This document shows, piece by piece, positions 62,306 to 64,000 of a stretch of DNA of 64,000 bases. How positions within the stretch are numbered: the stretch's first letter is position 1; each line of letters begins with the position of its first letter. Source of the stretch: CAWVWD01 sp045106825. Its GTDB lineage: Bacteria > Bacteroidota > Bacteroidia > Chitinophagales > Saprospiraceae. The DNA lies in the NCBI GenBank assembly GCA_045106825.1, contig JBGCFH010000071.1, positions 1-64,000 of the forward strand. Reading direction: 5' to 3'. A program made the position numbers and the translations under genes. Below the pieces are notes generated by a model, which worked only from the letters and a program-made list of their open reading frames with translations, had not been told where the DNA came from and made no database searches.

Positions 62306-62376
62306 ACTCGCAACAACAAATTTCAAAATTGAAACTCTTGCTCCCGAGGACTTGGGACAAGATTTCAGAACTTAGC
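62306..62376 (-). repeat. CCCGAG/TTTGAC intergenic repeat, copy B
   Basis: Minus-strand match to 12990-13100 over several words (GTTCTGAAATCTTGTCCCAA, GTCCTCGGGAGCAAGAGTTT). Confidence 0.65.
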
Positions 62377-62394
62377 AACTTTGGAGTACAAATT

Positions 62395-62742
62395 TTAAAA
62401 AGGATTAAATCGTGATTTAATATCTACAATATCTATTTTTTCAACTTTCTTTCCATCTGTATTAAAAAATGAAGAAGATTTGCGAGTTTTTCCTGCCGAA
62501 ACTTCTATAAAACTTTGGTCAGAATAAACCGTTCCGTCGTTGCAAGTCGCTTCAATGACGTAATCAATGAGTAGATTTCGTTCACTATTATTATTAATTT
62601 CATAAAAATATGTCGTGAACGTGATTCCGTTTGATTCCCATTTATAAATATCCATTGTGACTTCTTCAGAGTCCGTTTGTGAACAACTTGAGATTGCTAA
62701 AATACTGATAATCAGTAGTAAATTGTAGAATGTTTTATTCAT
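62395..62742 (-). CDS. Small lipoprotein of unknown function
   Basis: 115 residues with a lipobox (MNKTFYNLLLIISILAISSC, Cys20), then a beta-rich chain (YKWESNGITFTTYFYEINN, RNLLIDYVIEATCNDGTVY). No recognised family. The next minus-strand gene lies upstream at 62758-63432, only 15 bp away, so the two are probably cotranscribed. Confidence 0.7.
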   Translation of the reverse strand: MNKTFYNLLLIISILAISSCSQTDSEEVTMDIYKWESNGITFTTYFYEINNNSERNLLIDYVIEATCNDGTVYSDQSFIEVSAGKTRKSSSFFNTDGKKVEKIDIVDIKSRFNPF

Positions 62743-62757
62743 TGATGTTGTATGTTT

Positions 62758-63432
62758 TTAAAAATTATATCCAAATCGAAAAGCTAATTTTTTTGGATTG
62801 TTTGAGTGTAATTGTTTTTGAAAAAAATCAGGATTATTATCTAAAAAGTCATAATCATAATAAAAAATCGTATCTGGTTTTCTTAAATTCACGATTCGAT
62901 AACCTAATGAAAATGAATATTGATTGAAATGATAAGTTAATTCGGGATAAACTTCAATTCCATGAATATCAAATAAAAAAATGCTTTCTAAAGTATTTGT
63001 TGCACTTTGAAAAAAACGAAATTGAGGAATATTATTTAAACCAAAACTTAAATCATCATTATATTGATAACTTATTCTAATTGGTGTTTCTAAGTTGTAA
63101 ATTGTGTAATGTTTTGTACCAACATATTGTTCTGTACAGGGCGTTTGTGAAGTATAAGTTGGTGACCAACAATGATTTACACTAAGTCTTCCCCAAATAT
63201 GTTCTCTTGAAAATCCTAATCCATTTTGAATCGCTACTTTATCTCCAATTTTCCACTTTTTGAATATCGTCAACCCGTGTTGAAGTACCAAATTACCACT
63301 TGTAATCAATGGTGAATTTGAATTATTCAACGTTGGTTGATGACGATGACTAAAACTTACTGTCCAGTTATTTTGAGCATAAAAAGTCGTTGAAATTAAT
63401 AAAAACGTGAGGAGTAAAAATAGATTTTTCAT
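62758..63432 (-). CDS. Outer-membrane beta-barrel-like protein, unknown
   Basis: 224 residues. Signal peptide ~1-19 (LLISTTFYAQ). Tyr/Phe/Ser-rich amphipathic strands (NNWTVSFSHRHQPTLNNSNS, LETPIRISYQYNDDLSFGLN, YHFNQYSFSLGYRIVNLRKP) and a C-terminal strand KLAFRFGYNF. Similar in style to the protein at 33048 but sequence relation is not obvious. Likely an ~8-10-strand barrel with unknown ligand. Confidence 0.7.
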   Translation of the reverse strand: MKNLFLLLTFLLISTTFYAQNNWTVSFSHRHQPTLNNSNSPLITSGNLVLQHGLTIFKKWKIGDKVAIQNGLGFSREHIWGRLSVNHCWSPTYTSQTPCTEQYVGTKHYTIYNLETPIRISYQYNDDLSFGLNNIPQFRFFQSATNTLESIFLFDIHGIEVYPELTYHFNQYSFSLGYRIVNLRKPDTIFYYDYDFLDNNPDFFQKQLHSNNPKKLAFRFGYNF

Positions 63433-63490
63433 TTGGTTGATTTTAGATTAAAATATGAGTTGATAACGATTTGATGTAAATCGACGTTGC

Positions 63491-63952
63491 TTAACTTTTA
63501 AAGATTTGAATTCTTGTTTTGTAATTTTTATTTTCAATAGTTCCATCTGTGAAATTTCCATCGGTAAACTCGCTAATGACTTGTAGCCAAAATAATTGAG
63601 CAGTTTGATTGTCTAATTGCTGTCGAATTTCCCATTTTCCTTGATAGGTTTTGAATAATTGGAAAGCCACTTTTCGACCGATTCCTTTTCGACGAAAGTC
63701 AGGTTTTATATAAAATTCAGCAATAGATTTATCTGCTTGAAAATCGTGATTCAAGATAAAATCATTGATTAAAACAAAGCCAATAATTCGATTATTCGAT
63801 TGAATTATTAGAGGAGTTCTATTTTTTTCTATCCAATAATTATCAAAATATGGATAATCATCGTTAAGATTCATTTCGATTAAATATTCGGAAAGTAGAT
63901 TTCGTAAGATAGGTTTTTTGTCGAGTTTGACTTTTGAGAATTGAATGTTCAT
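63491..63952 (-). CDS. GNAT-family acetyltransferase
   Basis: 153 residues. RIIGFVLINDFILN and EFYIKPDFRRKGIGRKVAFQLF give the acetyl-CoA pyrophosphate loop (R/Q-x-x-G-x-G/A as RRKGIG). Transfers an acetyl group to an amine; acceptor unknown. It lies near the right edge of the window; its start ATG at 63952 is complete. Confidence 0.88.
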   Translation of the reverse strand: MNIQFSKVKLDKKPILRNLLSEYLIEMNLNDDYPYFDNYWIEKNRTPLIIQSNNRIIGFVLINDFILNHDFQADKSIAEFYIKPDFRRKGIGRKVAFQLFKTYQGKWEIRQQLDNQTAQLFWLQVISEFTDGNFTDGTIENKNYKTRIQIFKS

Positions 63953-64000
63953 AAGTGAAATTGTTTTTGTAAAACGTTGATTATGAATAGAAAAAGGTTG

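Noticed and set aside
1..64000. tRNA, rRNA, CRISPR array or prophage
   Set aside because: No clover-leaf with a GTTCRA T-arm, no regular spaced repeats, no integrase or phage structural gene was found by reading.

Overview
The window is AT-rich bacterial chromosome from a Bacteroidota member, most likely a gliding or Saprospiria/Cytophagia-like lineage. Support comes from the type IX secretion system (T9SS) cargo with type A and type B C-terminal sorting domains, PorP/SprF-like and PorE-like outer-membrane components, a MurF-alanine racemase fusion, a GlmU-like nucleotidyltransferase typical of this phylum, and promoters of the Bacteroidota form (TTG, about 20 bp, TAnnTTTG). No rRNA, tRNA, CRISPR array, prophage or intact insertion sequence was seen.

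Layout. 1-5.4 kb: the 3' end of a giant SprB/HYR-type adhesin, a PorP/SprF protein, and a LamG-containing T9SS cargo. 5.7-10.2 kb: a DUF4956 membrane protein, a CotH-kinase/beta-helix protein and a VTC-domain protein. 10.3-12.9 kb: a double-AAA CbxX-type ATPase on the minus strand. 12.9-15.5 kb: a repeat-rich, gene-poor stretch holding one copy of a MITE-like element. 15.5-22.6 kb: housekeeping genes (L31 type B, GlmU-like, ECF sigma factor, YdjM-like hydrolase, GrpE-DnaJ, pterin dehydratase, MOSC). 22.6-34.9 kb: secreted proteins of unknown function mixed with PrsW, FolD, DinB-like, NRDE, GT4 and a PaaE-like reductase; a second MITE copy lies at 24.7 kb. 35-48.7 kb: envelope genes (SusC-like-N-terminus/VWA fusion, PorE-like OmpA protein, PorV-like barrel plus a helix-hairpin-helix outer-membrane protein, two T9SS cargo proteins, a secreted Lys/Cys-rich protein). 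48.8-55.8 kb: BASS transporter, TlpA-like thioredoxin, IF-3 with a TTG start, SDR, deoxyribonucleotidase. 55.9-57.1 kb: a three-gene module read here as an ADP-ribosyltransferase-like toxin, a small antitoxin candidate and a SecB-like chaperone. 57.1-64 kb: MurF-Alr, a glutamate-cysteine-ligase-like protein with CBS domains, small lipoproteins and a GNAT acetyltransferase.

The most interesting locus is 55,888-57,132. Its gene order and families match a toxin-antitoxin-chaperone (TAC) system, most like the CmdTAC anti-phage type, in which an ART toxin is restrained by an antitoxin that needs a SecB-like chaperone. Second-tier signals are an array of TTCAACAAAAA motifs around the promoter of the ECF sigma gene, a roughly 169-bp MITE with terminal inverted repeats present twice, long palindromes in convergent intergenic gaps, a frameshifted signal peptide in a T9SS cargo gene, and a secreted Lys/Cys-rich repeat protein.
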